Positions 47,701 to 57,763 of a stretch of DNA of 64,000 nt are shown here, one piece after another. The stretch comes from Flavobacterium sp. 123 (GTDB lineage: Bacteria > Bacteroidota > Bacteroidia > Flavobacteriales > Flavobacteriaceae): positions 1,572,501 through 1,636,500 of the forward strand of contig NZ_RBXD01000001.1 of assembly GCF_003634825.1 (NCBI RefSeq), read 5' to 3'. Within the stretch, counting starts at the first letter, position 1. Every line of letters begins with the position of its first letter. A program made the translations under genes and the position numbers. A model generated the notes under the pieces. The model did no database searches. It saw nothing but the letters and a program-made list of their open reading frames with translations, and had not been told where the DNA came from.

Positions 47701-50700
47701 GGGATGGAAGCAGGTATTAATGTAAGCTCAAATGCCTATAGCGGAGGTAAAGTTTATCTCTATGATTCAGGTGTTGAAAGTAACGAACCTACGGATTTAT
47801 ATTTTAAGACCCATTATACATCATCGGCAATTTCTGGAACATTAACAAATACTTCAACTACAAATCAAAATGTTGTTTATTCGGTAACACCTGTTTCTAA
47901 TGGTTGCTCAGGTACTCCATTTAATGTAACGGTTACCGTAAACCCAACAACAGTTGCGGGAACAATTACAGGAGCTGCAACGGTATGTTCTGGAATCAAT
48001 AGTACATTGTTGACTTTAGGAGGAAACACTGGATCTGTAGTTAAATGGCAATCATCAGAAACATCAGATTTTTCAGGAACTGTAACAGATATCAATTCTA
48101 CAAGTACAACTTATACCGCGACTAATTTAGCTGCTACTACTTATTATAGAGCAGTGGTAACAAGTGGTAGTTGTGCTTCAGCTACTACTGATGCTGTAAC
48201 CGTAACGGTTAATCCTTTGCCAGTTGCTACGATTTATGGGGTTAATACTATTTGCGAAGGCAATACAATTGTATTAAGTGCTACAGCAAGCAGTTCAGAT
48301 ATTAACTATACCGCTGTTAAAAGTCCTGAAGAAATTACTTCAAATTCTTCTTCGGGTTGGCAATCATTTACAAGTGGCGTGACTGGAAATTTAACTAAAG
48401 TAAGTTTTGGTTTTAAGAATACTTCTAATACTTCTTCATTTATAGCCAAATTAAATATTTATTCAGGTGAAGGTACTACAGGTACAAAATTGGTTTCACA
48501 ATATGTAACGATTAATCAGCCTACAACTGGTTTTGTTTCTCAGGATTTTATATTAAATAGTCCAGTTGCCTTAACTGCAAATGCAGTATATACAGCGGAA
48601 TTAGTAGCATCAGCTACTACTAATAAAATCAGTTTTTTAAATACTGATGCTTCAGGAAATCCTTCAGGAGGAACATCAAATGTAAATAGTAGTACAGATT
48701 ATTATTTTACCAATGAAGTGATTCCGTCACCTTCAAATTTGAGTTTCCAATGGCAGGTTAATACAGGTACTGGATTTACGAATGTTGTTACAAATGGCAC
48801 AAATCAATTCATTTCACCTGCAATAGCTGGTGATTATAAAGTTACAATTACTGATACTACAACTGGTTGTTCTAACACCAGTGCTGCAAAAACAGTTACT
48901 GTAGATCCGAAACCAATTGCTAATGCTGGTGCTGATGTACAAATATGTGGAACTAATGCAGCTTCATACCAACTTGTTAATGCAAGTACTACAAACACAT
49001 CAACCATTTATTGGTTTTCTAATGGTACGGGTACTTTTAGTAGTCAATCTATTGCTCAACCTACTTATACTCCTTCAGCTGCTGATATTATAGCAGGTTC
49101 AGTAAATTTAACAATGGTGGTAAGTGGTTCTGGAACTTGTGCATCCGAAGTAGGTTTCGATCAAATGAAACTTAGTTTTGCATTGGCACCAAAAGCAAAT
49201 GCCGGACTTGATGCTACGGTTTGTTCAAATGGTAGTTTTAACACAGCTGCGACTGCAACAAATGGTACGGTACTTTGGACGACTTCAGGAAATGGAAGTT
49301 TTAATAATGCAACATTAGAAAATCCAATTTACACACCTGGTTCAAATGATATCACAGCAGGTACAGTTACTTTAACCATGACCGTTACTGGTTCAGTGGC
49401 AGGTTGTACTTCTGAGGCTTCTTCTGATACCGTTGTATTGACTGTAACGCCAACAGCCACTGCTTACGCAGGCCCTTCTGAAGTCGCTGTTTGTACAGGC
49501 TTATCCTATACTGCAAGCAATGCAGTAGCAACGAATAAAACATCAATTTTGTGGACAACTTCAGGAAATGGAAGTTTTAATGATGCTACACAAGAAAAAC
49601 CTATTTATACTCCTTCATCTGACGATATAGCAGCTGGTTCTGTAGTATTAACAATGACTGTAACTGGAAATGCATCATGTAACGCAGTTGCTGAAATTAG
49701 ATTATTATTCTCTCCTGTTCCTACTGCAAATGCAGGAACTAACGACGGAATATGTTCAGATGCTACTTTTACAACAGTTGGAACCGCTAGCGGTGGTACG
49801 ATTAAATGGACTACTTCAGGAGAAGGGTCATTCGATGATGATACCGCTTTAAATGCAGTTTATACACCTGCTTCAACGGATACTGTTGTTACCTTAACAA
49901 TGACTGTTACTGGTACAAATGAATGTGAAACATTAGCACCAATTGTTGATACAATGGTATTAACAGTTTCACCTGCACCTACTGCAGATGCAGGACCTAC
50001 AACAGCAAGTATGTGTTCAAACAGTACGTATCAAACGCAAGGAGCAGCTACTAATGGAGCTATCACTTGGTCTACTTCAGGTACAGGTACATTTAGCGAT
50101 AGTACTATAGCAAATCCTATTTATACACCAAGTGAAGCAGATAAATTAGCCGAAAATGTTACATTAACAATTAAAGTTGTTGGTAATTCAGGAAGTTGTG
50201 TAGGAAATATTAAAACGGATTCAATCGAATTAACAATTTCGCCAAATCCAACTGTAAATGCAGGACCTGCTACAGCGATAATATGTGGAGGAACTACTTA
50301 TCAAACACAAGGAACTGCTACAAATGGTGCTATAAAATGGACAACATCAGGTTCAGGAACCTTTAATAATGATACTATTGCTACACCTATATATACACCA
50401 GGCGTAACGGAAACTTCAGGCACAGTTACACTTACTATGACTGTTACTGGTCTTAATGGATGTGCTCTTGATGTACCAACAGATACGGTTGTTTTATCTA
50501 TTTTTACTACCACTGCAGTAGTTACGTCTAGTAATGTAAGTTGTAATGATGGAGCGGATGGTTTTGCTTCAGTTGTTGCTTCAGGTGGTACAACACCTTA
50601 TACGTATGTTTGGTATAAAGGAACTACTAGATTAAGCCAAACAGGAAATGAACTTCCAAATTTACTAGCTGGAGATTACAGTTGTGTCGTTACAGATGTG

Positions 50701-53700
50701 AATGGATGTTCAGTAACTAAATTATTTACAATAACACAGCCAACTGCTTTAGCGGTTACATCATCTCAAACTAATATAACTACAAATAATGGTACTGATG
50801 GAAGTGCAAAAGTCGTAGTTACTGGAGGAACAGCGCCATATACATATTCTTGGTCACCTTCTGGAGGAACAACAGATACAGCTACTGATTTGTCCGCAGG
50901 GAATTATACTTGTACTATAGTAGATGCAAAAGGTTGTTCCATTTTACAGGAATTTAGCATAACAGAACCAAGTGCTTTCTCTGCTACTACTACTTCTACT
51001 AATATTACTTGTAATGGCACTTTAAATGGTACAGCCACAGTTACAGCTACAGGTGGTAGATTACCATATACTTATTTATGGTCTAATAATGCTACAACAT
51101 CCTCTATTACAGGATTAGCCCCTAATACTTATACTTGTACGATTACTGAAAATAATGGTGCTGGGATTTCAATAACCAAATCTTTCAACATAACTCAGCC
51201 ATCAGTATTGGTAGCAAGTACTTTGCAAACTAATGTTGGAATCAACGGGCAAAACACAGGTTCAGCTACAGTTAATGTTTCTGGAGGTACTGCACCATAC
51301 ACTTATTCTTGGGATAATTCAGCTAGTATATCTGCAACTGCTTCTAATTTAGCTGCTGGTAATTATGTATGTACTATAACAGATGCAAATGGGTGTGTTT
51401 TAACTAAAGACTTTACAATAACACAACCTGCTATTTTTGCAGTTAACTCTGGTTCAACAATTGCAACAAATATATTATGTTTTGGTTCTGCTACCGGAAC
51501 AGCTACAGTTGTAGTGACAGGGGGAGTTGCGCCATACGTGTATTCATGGTCTCCAAATGTGTCAACAGGAGCATCCGCTTCTAATTTAGTTGCTGGGACT
51601 TATGTATGTACAATTACGGATGCTAATGGAGCAACTGTGACTAAAAACTTTACAATTACACAACCATCATCTACTTTAAGCGCTACTGCAGTTTCTTCTG
51701 CAATTTCTTGTTATGGAGGAACTATTACAGCCAGTGTTACCGCGTCTGGAGGAGTTGGGCCTTATACTTATTTATGGTCACCATCAGGAGGAAATTCAAG
51801 TGCCGCTACTTTAAGTGCAGGATCTTATATTTGTACTATTACAGATGCGAATGGTTGTATCGTCACTAAAAACTTTACAATTACGCAACCTACATCCGCA
51901 TTAAGTGCGACCACTAACCAAACAAATATTGCTGTTTATGGAGCTTCAACGGGATCAGCTACTGTTACTGTTTTAGGCGGTACAGCTCCATATAGCTATG
52001 CTTGGTCACAAGGCGGTACAGCTGCAACAGTTTCAAACTTAATTGCTGGGGATTATACTTGTGTTATAACAGATGCTAAGGGTTGTTCAGTGACTAAAAA
52101 TTTTGCAATCACTCAAGCTACTTCAATGATAGCCTCGGTGGCAAATACTAATGTGAGTTGCTACGGAGGAAATGACGGATCAGCAATAGTATCTAATGTA
52201 TCTGGTGGATCTTCAAATTATACTTATTTATGGTCTCCTTCAGGAGGCAATACACCAGTGGCATCAGGATTGAGTGCTGGTACTTATACTTGTTACATTA
52301 CGGATTCTAATGGTGCTTTTATAACTAAAACGGTTACTATAACTCAACCGAATGCAGCTCTTTCTGCAACAATAGCTAAAGTTGATCCTACAGTTAATGG
52401 AGCTTCGACTGGTTCAGCTTCGGTATCTGTTTCAGGAGGAACGCCTGAATATACTTACTCATGGTCTAATGGCGCGTCAACTCCTGTTGCGACAGGTTTA
52501 GAAGCCGGTACATATACTTGTACAATTACGGATGCAAAAGGGTGTTCTATAAATAAATCAATTGTACTTTATCAACCTACAGCTTTAGTTGTAAATACTG
52601 CTAAAACAGATGTAAGTTGTAATGGTGGGGCAAATGGTACTGCTGGAGTTTCGGCTTCTGGAGGAGTATTACCATATACTTATGTTTGGTCACCTTCTGT
52701 AGGTTTAGGTGCTACTTTAAGCGGTTTGTCTTCAGGAACTTATAGTTGTACTGTTACAGATGCTAATGGAGCTAGTGTTCAAAAAACAATCAATATATTA
52801 GAACCAGCAGCGTTATCTACTTCAGTTTCACAATTGAATGTTGGTTGTAACGGCCTAGCTTCGGGATCAGCAACTGTTACTGTAACAGGAGGAGTTTCTC
52901 CATATACATATTCTTGGTATCCATCTGGAGGAATTACAGCAACAGCTTCAAATTTAGTAGCTGGAAATTATTCCTGTGTTGTAACTGATAGTAATGGATG
53001 TACAGTGACTCGAAACATTACAATTTCTCAAGCTCCAATATTAAGTGCAACTACATCAAAAGTAGATGTAAAATGTAATGCAGATAATACCGGTTCTGCT
53101 ACAGTTTCTGTAACAGGAGGAAATCCATCATATTCTTATTTATGGTCCAATGGAGAAACAACCCCAACGGCAAGTAATTTAGCTGCAGGAAGTTATTCTT
53201 GTACTATCACAGATGCTAACGGATGTAGTTTAGTTAAAAATTTTACAATTAATCAGCCATCTGTTTTAAGCGCTACGGTGTCTCAAACTAATGTGATCTG
53301 TTTCGGACAAGCAACAGGTTCGGCTTCGGTTACTGTTTCAGGAGGAGTTTCGCCATACACGTATTCTTGGTCTCCATCTGGTGGAAACTTTGCTTCAGCA
53401 AATAACCTAGTTGCAGGAACTTATACATGTACTATAACAGATACTAATGATTGTATTTTAGTTAAAACTTTTACAATCAGCGAATCAGAACAGATACCAA
53501 CTCCAATATCGAATGCAGGACCTAGTACAGCTAGTATTTGTGCAGGCTTGACCTATCAAACTGATGGTACAGCAAGTGGAGGTGTTATTTTATGGACATC
53601 AAGTGGCTCAGGTACTTTTGATAGTCCTGCAAGCGCCAATGCTATTTATACACCAAGTGCTGCTGACAAAGCTACAGGAACGGTTGTGTTGACGATGACA

Positions 53701-56700
53701 GTTACTCCTCCTGGGAATTGTAACATTCCTACAGCTTCTGATAGTGTAGTATTAACGATTTATCCAGTTTCTGCTGGGGGAATTGTTGCAGGAACTTCAA
53801 CGGTATGTACTGGAACTAATAGTACAACTTTGAAATTATCAGAATATACAGGAAGTATTCAATGGCAATCTTCAACTAATAACAGTACGTTTGAAGATAT
53901 TCCATCGGCAAATGCGGCTACTTATACAGTGTCAAATTTGACTACTACAACTTATTATAGAGCAGTATTGACTAGCGGAGTTTGCTCTTCTTCGGAATCT
54001 TCAGTAGCTACTATTACGGTTAGCCCTTCTTCGGTAGCTGGTGTTATTTCTGGAGGGACTTCAGTATGTTCAGGAACAAACAGCACAACATTGTCATTGG
54101 CAGGGAATTTGGGAGCTATTCAATGGCAATCTTCTACTGATAATGTTACGTTTAATGATATTGTTGGAGCTACTTCGACTACTTATTCAGCAACAAATTT
54201 AACTACAACTAAATATTATAGAGTTGCAGTAAGAAATAGTGTTTGCTCAGTTGCATATTCCACTTCAGCAATAATTGCTGTGAATCCTATTCCAGTTGCT
54301 GATGCAGGGCCTGCTACTACAATTATATGTGGAGGTTCTCCATTTACAGCTTCTGCAAATGCACAAAATGGTACTGTCATCTGGTCTATTGTTTCAGGAA
54401 CAGGAACTTTTGCTAATGCAACAATCGCAAATGCAATATATACACCAAGTATTGCGGATATTGCAAATGGAAGTGTAACACTAAGAATGACTGTTACAGG
54501 GTCGTCATTAGGATGTGGGGAAAATTCAGCTTCTGACACCATAGTGATAAATATTAACGCTCCAGCTGCTCCAACTGCAAATGCTACACAAAATATTTGT
54601 TATGCGGGTAGTCCTAAAGTGAGTAATTTAAAAACAACTATGGGATTAGGAGTTAAATGGTATTTAAATTCGATAGGCGGTTCTGCATTAGATCCTAATA
54701 CTAATTTAGTATCTGGAACTACTTATTATGGAACACAAACTGTTTCAGGATGCGAAAGTATTGCAAGAACAGCAGTTTATGTGAATCTTACATGTGCATT
54801 AACCGCTGTAACAGATAATTTTACTCCAATAAATGGATACACTGGAGGAATAACTCCTTCGGTATTGAATAATGATTTGTTAAACGGAGCCCAAGTTGTT
54901 CCTTCTGAAATTATACTTTCAGGGGTTACAATACCGTCAGGATTTGTCTTGAATGCTAATGGAACAGTCACGGTGCTTCCAGGAACAGCTTCAGGTGTTT
55001 ATAATTTGACTTATAAAATATGTGAAGTTGCAAATCCGTCTAACTGTAGTCAAGTTGTAACGAATATAGTTGTTTCTACAACAACTATTATCGCTCAAAG
55101 TGATGCCTTCGGTCCTTTAAATGGAGTGAAAGGAGAGACAACATTATCTGTATTGAATAATGATTACTTAAATAGTGTTATAGTATCACCTTTAGAGATT
55201 AACCTTTCTGCTGTAATTACACCTTCGGGATTAACCTTAAATGCAAATGGAACAATTACTATTGCTCCAGGAACACCTTCAGGAATATATGAACTTAAGT
55301 ATAAAATAGCTGAAAAATTAAACCCTACTAATACGAGTCAAACTATTGCAGCGATTACTGTTGGAGCTTGTTTAGATTTTCCAATTAATGATTGCGATGG
55401 AGATGGTGTTACAAATGGACAGGAGTTAATTGATGCTACTGACCCAAGCGATGCATGTTCTCTTAAATTTGCTTCTCAAACAGTTGAGACTCTTACGGCT
55501 TGGAATGATGCTGATTGTGATGGAGATGGAGTGACTAATGCACAAGAAGTAATCGATGGAACAGATCCTACTGATATGTGTGCTTTCATATTTTCTAACA
55601 GTACAGTGTCAACATTAGCGGTTTGGAATAATTCAGATTGCGATGGTGATGGAGTTAAAAATGGTCAAGAAGTTATTGACGCTACTGATCCAAATGATTT
55701 ATGCTCATTAAATCCAGTACATATTTCTGAAGAAACAAGTTTGGCTTGGAATAATGCAGATTGTGATGGAGACGGTGTTAAAAATAATCAAGAAATTCTT
55801 GACGGAACGAACCCAACAGATTTATGTTCATTCAATCCAAATCATATCACCCTAGCAACAACTAGTGCATGGAAAGCTGCTGATTGTGATGGTGATGGTG
55901 TTACAAATGGACAAGAAATTCTTGACGGAACTAATCCTACTGATTTATGTTTATTTGTTGAGGCAAATCAAACAGTAACTACAAGTAATTTATGGAATAA
56001 TTCAGATTGTGATGGAGATGGAGTAACCAATCGTAAAGAAATACTTGATGGTACTGATTCATTAGACTTATGTTCTTTTGTGTTATCTCACCAAACGGTT
56101 TTGTCAAATCAGATCTGGAATAATTCAGATTGTGATGGAGATGGAGTTATTAATGCTCGTGAAGTAGCAGATAAAACAGATCCAATAGATCCTTGCTCAT
56201 TAATAGCAACAAATCAAACATTAGGGACAAGTGATTCATGGGATAACTTAGATTGTGATGGAGATGGTGTTACTAACGGACAAGAAATAAAAGACAAAAC
56301 GGATGTAAATAATTATTGTAGTTCGGTTCCAGCTAATGTTACTTTGCCATTATCAATGCAATTCTTAGACGATGATTGTGATGGAGATGGAATTATCAAC
56401 AGTACTGAAATTGGTCCAGATCCAAAACTACCATCAAATTATAATGGCAATGAAATACCAGATTATCTAGAGGTAAATAATAGCACAGATCCAAAAGATG
56501 ATTTAAAAGTGTTTCAATCGCTTACGCCAAATGGAAACGGTGAAAATGATGTGTTTGTAATTAGTAACATTGATTTGTTTCCAAACAATACAGTAACTGT
56601 TTTCAATAGATGGGGAGTTATAGTATATCAAGAAGATGGATATGGAACTAATGACAGGTATTTCAGAGGTTATTCTGATGGTCAATGTACCATGGATAGA

Positions 56701-56802
56701 GGGGTTGGATTACCTGCTGGAACTTATTTTTATCAAATACGTTATACGACAAATGAAGGAATACAAAAAACAAGTACAGGATACCTCTTCATTAACAAAT
56801 AA
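44734..56802 (+). CDS. Giant SprB-like T9SS adhesin
   Basis: 4022 residues. Signal peptide (~1-32, ending NGYSQ); a Calx-beta domain (~nt 45280-45610, with the DxxATAGxDYT and GExxKTIxV motifs); Ig/PKD-like modules including a repeated CSGT...WQSS...YYRAV type (~45950-48210); about six NAGPxxxxC...TSGxGTF...YTPS modules (~48900-50500) with two more near 53510 and 54300; 13 SprB-type repeats (~50503-53491); eight 41-residue CDGDGVTNGQE calcium-binding units plus a partial ninth (~55390-56410); and a CHU-type C-terminus (TPNGNGENDVF, FNRWGVIVYQ). SprB of F. johnsoniae is the mobile adhesin of gliding. Whether this is the orthologue or one of several paralogues cannot be decided here. SprF and PorE-like genes follow. 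Confidence 0.9.
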   Translation: MKVFSKTLLSFLSYSRLLVLFLFISSFNGYSQNIISIPFSNGFVGNNVANNKATTSYYLTTLGWSNVQFVQNSPSGVFVAQGNDIIGTVLITDSSGTEVAIQGIVKWRAPSGSTITTPVFQPTTGTNVSLSTTNLGPYTITDTKYIGLTYNGATLSISPEPGDVTGNAATTGILDSFNTYLGTLSKISISDVSVSEGAGTATVTVSLSAASANAITVNYATSDVSATAGFDYTAKTGALTFAPGETSKTISVSIIDDVDKENLETFNVVLTDATNAAVIDGTGIVSIADNDGSIFVSGVIHSFSSCSGSASDTQSFTVSGTSLTGDLIIAAPTGYEISLTSGSGFTDSLSLPPSDGIVSSTIIYVRLKSDAINGSSGDITINSIGKIQRTITLSSAVVYPVSVAGSISGATPVCSGTNSTVLTVSGYTGTIQWQSSTDNSTFTNISGETSSTYTATNLTTTTYYRAVVTSGLCTSATTSAVVVTVNPIPVIANKTATICSGSTFTVTPANETDVVPAGTLYTWTYTDNVNVTGEANNDGSGFIGESNTNDPGWNYGFGDSYMMGDGGWMNNPQDVGQSFTATQSATLTAITVKFPYIDYSGNATLTVYSGAGNTGSVLSTQTISVDTAGEITYTLATPVNTISGQVYTFVLYSYPEMGARLTISQDLYSGGTSYVYQGLTGGAGGYDLYFKTHYGTSPSSTISGTLTNISNTDQNVVYSVTPVSSQGCSGTPFNVTVTVNPTSVAGTITGAAAVCSGTNSTVLTLSGKTGNVVKWQSSATSDFSGTVTDINSTSTTYTATNLAATTYYRAVVQSGSCASATTSAVVVTVNPIPVIANKTATICSGSTFTVTPANETDIVPAGTLYTWTYTDNVNVTGEQNNIGESTTRDPFGSYIFGDLSGMDGGIRDVGQSFTATQTSNLDQIIVYFDRILSPGSATLKVYSGAGISGSLLSTQAVTINTIGENTFTLATPISTISGQVYTFVFNTTVGMEAGINVSSNAYSGGKVYLYDSGVESNEPTDLYFKTHYTSSAISGTLTNTSTTNQNVVYSVTPVSNGCSGTPFNVTVTVNPTTVAGTITGAATVCSGINSTLLTLGGNTGSVVKWQSSETSDFSGTVTDINSTSTTYTATNLAATTYYRAVVTSGSCASATTDAVTVTVNPLPVATIYGVNTICEGNTIVLSATASSSDINYTAVKSPEEITSNSSSGWQSFTSGVTGNLTKVSFGFKNTSNTSSFIAKLNIYSGEGTTGTKLVSQYVTINQPTTGFVSQDFILNSPVALTANAVYTAELVASATTNKISFLNTDASGNPSGGTSNVNSSTDYYFTNEVIPSPSNLSFQWQVNTGTGFTNVVTNGTNQFISPAIAGDYKVTITDTTTGCSNTSAAKTVTVDPKPIANAGADVQICGTNAASYQLVNASTTNTSTIYWFSNGTGTFSSQSIAQPTYTPSAADIIAGSVNLTMVVSGSGTCASEVGFDQMKLSFALAPKANAGLDATVCSNGSFNTAATATNGTVLWTTSGNGSFNNATLENPIYTPGSNDITAGTVTLTMTVTGSVAGCTSEASSDTVVLTVTPTATAYAGPSEVAVCTGLSYTASNAVATNKTSILWTTSGNGSFNDATQEKPIYTPSSDDIAAGSVVLTMTVTGNASCNAVAEIRLLFSPVPTANAGTNDGICSDATFTTVGTASGGTIKWTTSGEGSFDDDTALNAVYTPASTDTVVTLTMTVTGTNECETLAPIVDTMVLTVSPAPTADAGPTTASMCSNSTYQTQGAATNGAITWSTSGTGTFSDSTIANPIYTPSEADKLAENVTLTIKVVGNSGSCVGNIKTDSIELTISPNPTVNAGPATAIICGGTTYQTQGTATNGAIKWTTSGSGTFNNDTIATPIYTPGVTETSGTVTLTMTVTGLNGCALDVPTDTVVLSIFTTTAVVTSSNVSCNDGADGFASVVASGGTTPYTYVWYKGTTRLSQTGNELPNLLAGDYSCVVTDVNGCSVTKLFTITQPTALAVTSSQTNITTNNGTDGSAKVVVTGGTAPYTYSWSPSGGTTDTATDLSAGNYTCTIVDAKGCSILQEFSITEPSAFSATTTSTNITCNGTLNGTATVTATGGRLPYTYLWSNNATTSSITGLAPNTYTCTITENNGAGISITKSFNITQPSVLVASTLQTNVGINGQNTGSATVNVSGGTAPYTYSWDNSASISATASNLAAGNYVCTITDANGCVLTKDFTITQPAIFAVNSGSTIATNILCFGSATGTATVVVTGGVAPYVYSWSPNVSTGASASNLVAGTYVCTITDANGATVTKNFTITQPSSTLSATAVSSAISCYGGTITASVTASGGVGPYTYLWSPSGGNSSAATLSAGSYICTITDANGCIVTKNFTITQPTSALSATTNQTNIAVYGASTGSATVTVLGGTAPYSYAWSQGGTAATVSNLIAGDYTCVITDAKGCSVTKNFAITQATSMIASVANTNVSCYGGNDGSAIVSNVSGGSSNYTYLWSPSGGNTPVASGLSAGTYTCYITDSNGAFITKTVTITQPNAALSATIAKVDPTVNGASTGSASVSVSGGTPEYTYSWSNGASTPVATGLEAGTYTCTITDAKGCSINKSIVLYQPTALVVNTAKTDVSCNGGANGTAGVSASGGVLPYTYVWSPSVGLGATLSGLSSGTYSCTVTDANGASVQKTINILEPAALSTSVSQLNVGCNGLASGSATVTVTGGVSPYTYSWYPSGGITATASNLVAGNYSCVVTDSNGCTVTRNITISQAPILSATTSKVDVKCNADNTGSATVSVTGGNPSYSYLWSNGETTPTASNLAAGSYSCTITDANGCSLVKNFTINQPSVLSATVSQTNVICFGQATGSASVTVSGGVSPYTYSWSPSGGNFASANNLVAGTYTCTITDTNDCILVKTFTISESEQIPTPISNAGPSTASICAGLTYQTDGTASGGVILWTSSGSGTFDSPASANAIYTPSAADKATGTVVLTMTVTPPGNCNIPTASDSVVLTIYPVSAGGIVAGTSTVCTGTNSTTLKLSEYTGSIQWQSSTNNSTFEDIPSANAATYTVSNLTTTTYYRAVLTSGVCSSSESSVATITVSPSSVAGVISGGTSVCSGTNSTTLSLAGNLGAIQWQSSTDNVTFNDIVGATSTTYSATNLTTTKYYRVAVRNSVCSVAYSTSAIIAVNPIPVADAGPATTIICGGSPFTASANAQNGTVIWSIVSGTGTFANATIANAIYTPSIADIANGSVTLRMTVTGSSLGCGENSASDTIVININAPAAPTANATQNICYAGSPKVSNLKTTMGLGVKWYLNSIGGSALDPNTNLVSGTTYYGTQTVSGCESIARTAVYVNLTCALTAVTDNFTPINGYTGGITPSVLNNDLLNGAQVVPSEIILSGVTIPSGFVLNANGTVTVLPGTASGVYNLTYKICEVANPSNCSQVVTNIVVSTTTIIAQSDAFGPLNGVKGETTLSVLNNDYLNSVIVSPLEINLSAVITPSGLTLNANGTITIAPGTPSGIYELKYKIAEKLNPTNTSQTIAAITVGACLDFPINDCDGDGVTNGQELIDATDPSDACSLKFASQTVETLTAWNDADCDGDGVTNAQEVIDGTDPTDMCAFIFSNSTVSTLAVWNNSDCDGDGVKNGQEVIDATDPNDLCSLNPVHISEETSLAWNNADCDGDGVKNNQEILDGTNPTDLCSFNPNHITLATTSAWKAADCDGDGVTNGQEILDGTNPTDLCLFVEANQTVTTSNLWNNSDCDGDGVTNRKEILDGTDSLDLCSFVLSHQTVLSNQIWNNSDCDGDGVINAREVADKTDPIDPCSLIATNQTLGTSDSWDNLDCDGDGVTNGQEIKDKTDVNNYCSSVPANVTLPLSMQFLDDDCDGDGIINSTEIGPDPKLPSNYNGNEIPDYLEVNNSTDPKDDLKVFQSLTPNGNGENDVFVISNIDLFPNNTVTVFNRWGVIVYQEDGYGTNDRYFRGYSDGQCTMDRGVGLPAGTYFYQIRYTTNEGIQKTSTGYLFINK
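46154..46272 (+). repeat. 119-bp perfect direct repeat, copy 1
   Basis: Identical by eye to 47186-47304, offset 1032 bp (344 codons). Lies in the Ig/PKD-like part of the SprB-like adhesin; similarity continues imperfectly for about 60 bp beyond. Recombination would delete a 344-residue block in frame. Confidence 0.85.
47186..47304 (+). repeat. 119-bp perfect direct repeat, copy 2
   Basis: Second copy of 46154-46272. Confidence 0.85.
50503..53491 (+). repeat. Array of 13 SprB-type repeats
   Basis: Each unit is ~75-80 residues: NVSCxGG, then TGSATVTVSGG, PYTYSWS, AGTYTCTITDANGC and FTITQP. A full unit has three Cys: C1 before the Gly-rich turn, C2 in YTC, C3 in NGC. C2 is present in all 13. 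C1 is missing in units 2, 4, 7 and 9; C3 is missing in units 3, 5, 8 and 10. Confidence 0.85.
55390..56410 (+). repeat. 41-residue Asp-rich calcium-binding-type repeats (8 full, 1 partial)
   Basis: Units start CDGDGVTNGQE, continue DxTDPxDxCS and end in WNNSD, with a period of about 123 bp. The DxDxDG-like spacing is that of EF-hand/thrombospondin-type calcium loops. It forms a spacer between the adhesive part and the T9SS C-terminus. Confidence 0.85.
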
Positions 56803-56847
56803 AATTTATTTATGGACATCAATAAATCATCAAACAATAAAATTAAA

Positions 56848-57762
56848 ATGATGAAAAAGACAATTTTTGTAATTGTATTCTTTTGTACAGTAGCTATCTA
56901 CGCACAACAAGAACCTCAGTATACCCAGTATATGTATAATACTACTATTGTGAATCCTGCTTATGCGGGTTCAAATGGGAATTTAAAGCTCTTTGGTCTC
57001 TACAGAGCTCAATGGGTAGGTTTAGAAGGAGCTCCAACTACGGCCAATTTCTCCATGCATAAACCTATTGAGGGTACTAAAATGGGCTTTGGTGTTTCGG
57101 TATTAAATGATAAAATTGGACCAAGTGATGAGACACAGTTAGCGGTTGACCTGTCATACACACTGTTTTTAAATAAAGACAATAGATTAGCATTTGGTGT
57201 CAAAACCTCTGGAAATATATTGAATATTGATTACAGTAAGATTTCAGAATATAATCCGGGAGAAAATATGGTGAGTAACAATATTTCTAATAGATTCTCT
57301 CCAAACTTAGGACTTGGATTATTTTATTACAATGATAACAGTTATTTAGGATTGTCTATACCAATGATATTAGATGCTAAACGCTATGATGATGTAGTTA
57401 GCTCTTCCGTAAATCAAAGATATCATTTGTATTTAATGGGAGGAAAAGTGTTTGATTTAAATTATGATTTAAAATTTAAGCCTGCATTTGTTGTTAAATC
57501 AACTGAAGGAACACCTTTGCAATTAGATTTGACTGCAAACATGTTATACAATAATAAATTTTCTTTCGGGATGTCTTACAGATGGAATATAGCAGTAAGT
57601 GCCATGGCAGGTTTTCAAATTAATGACAATTTATTCGTAGGTTATGGATACGATAGAGAAACCTCTAGACTAACTAAAATAGTTTCGGGTTCTCATGAAC
57701 TATTTTTAGTTTTTGATATTTTTAGAAATAAATCACGAATAGATACACCAAGATACTTTTAA
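56848..57762 (+). CDS. SprF/PorP family type IX secretion outer-membrane protein
   Basis: About 305 residues if started at the ATG at 56848 (MMKK, followed directly by a good signal peptide ending IYAQQ); an ATG at 56812 would add 12 polar residues. NPAYAG and beta-strand pattern as in the family. It is distinct from the two other SprF-like proteins in this window and pairs with the SprB-like adhesin, whose C-terminus also differs. The gene ends one base before the PorE-like gene begins, so the two are co-translated from one message. Confidence 0.9.
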   Translation: MMKKTIFVIVFFCTVAIYAQQEPQYTQYMYNTTIVNPAYAGSNGNLKLFGLYRAQWVGLEGAPTTANFSMHKPIEGTKMGFGVSVLNDKIGPSDETQLAVDLSYTLFLNKDNRLAFGVKTSGNILNIDYSKISEYNPGENMVSNNISNRFSPNLGLGLFYYNDNSYLGLSIPMILDAKRYDDVVSSSVNQRYHLYLMGGKVFDLNYDLKFKPAFVVKSTEGTPLQLDLTANMLYNNKFSFGMSYRWNIAVSAMAGFQINDNLFVGYGYDRETSRLTKIVSGSHELFLVFDIFRNKSRIDTPRYF

Positions 57763-57763
57763 A

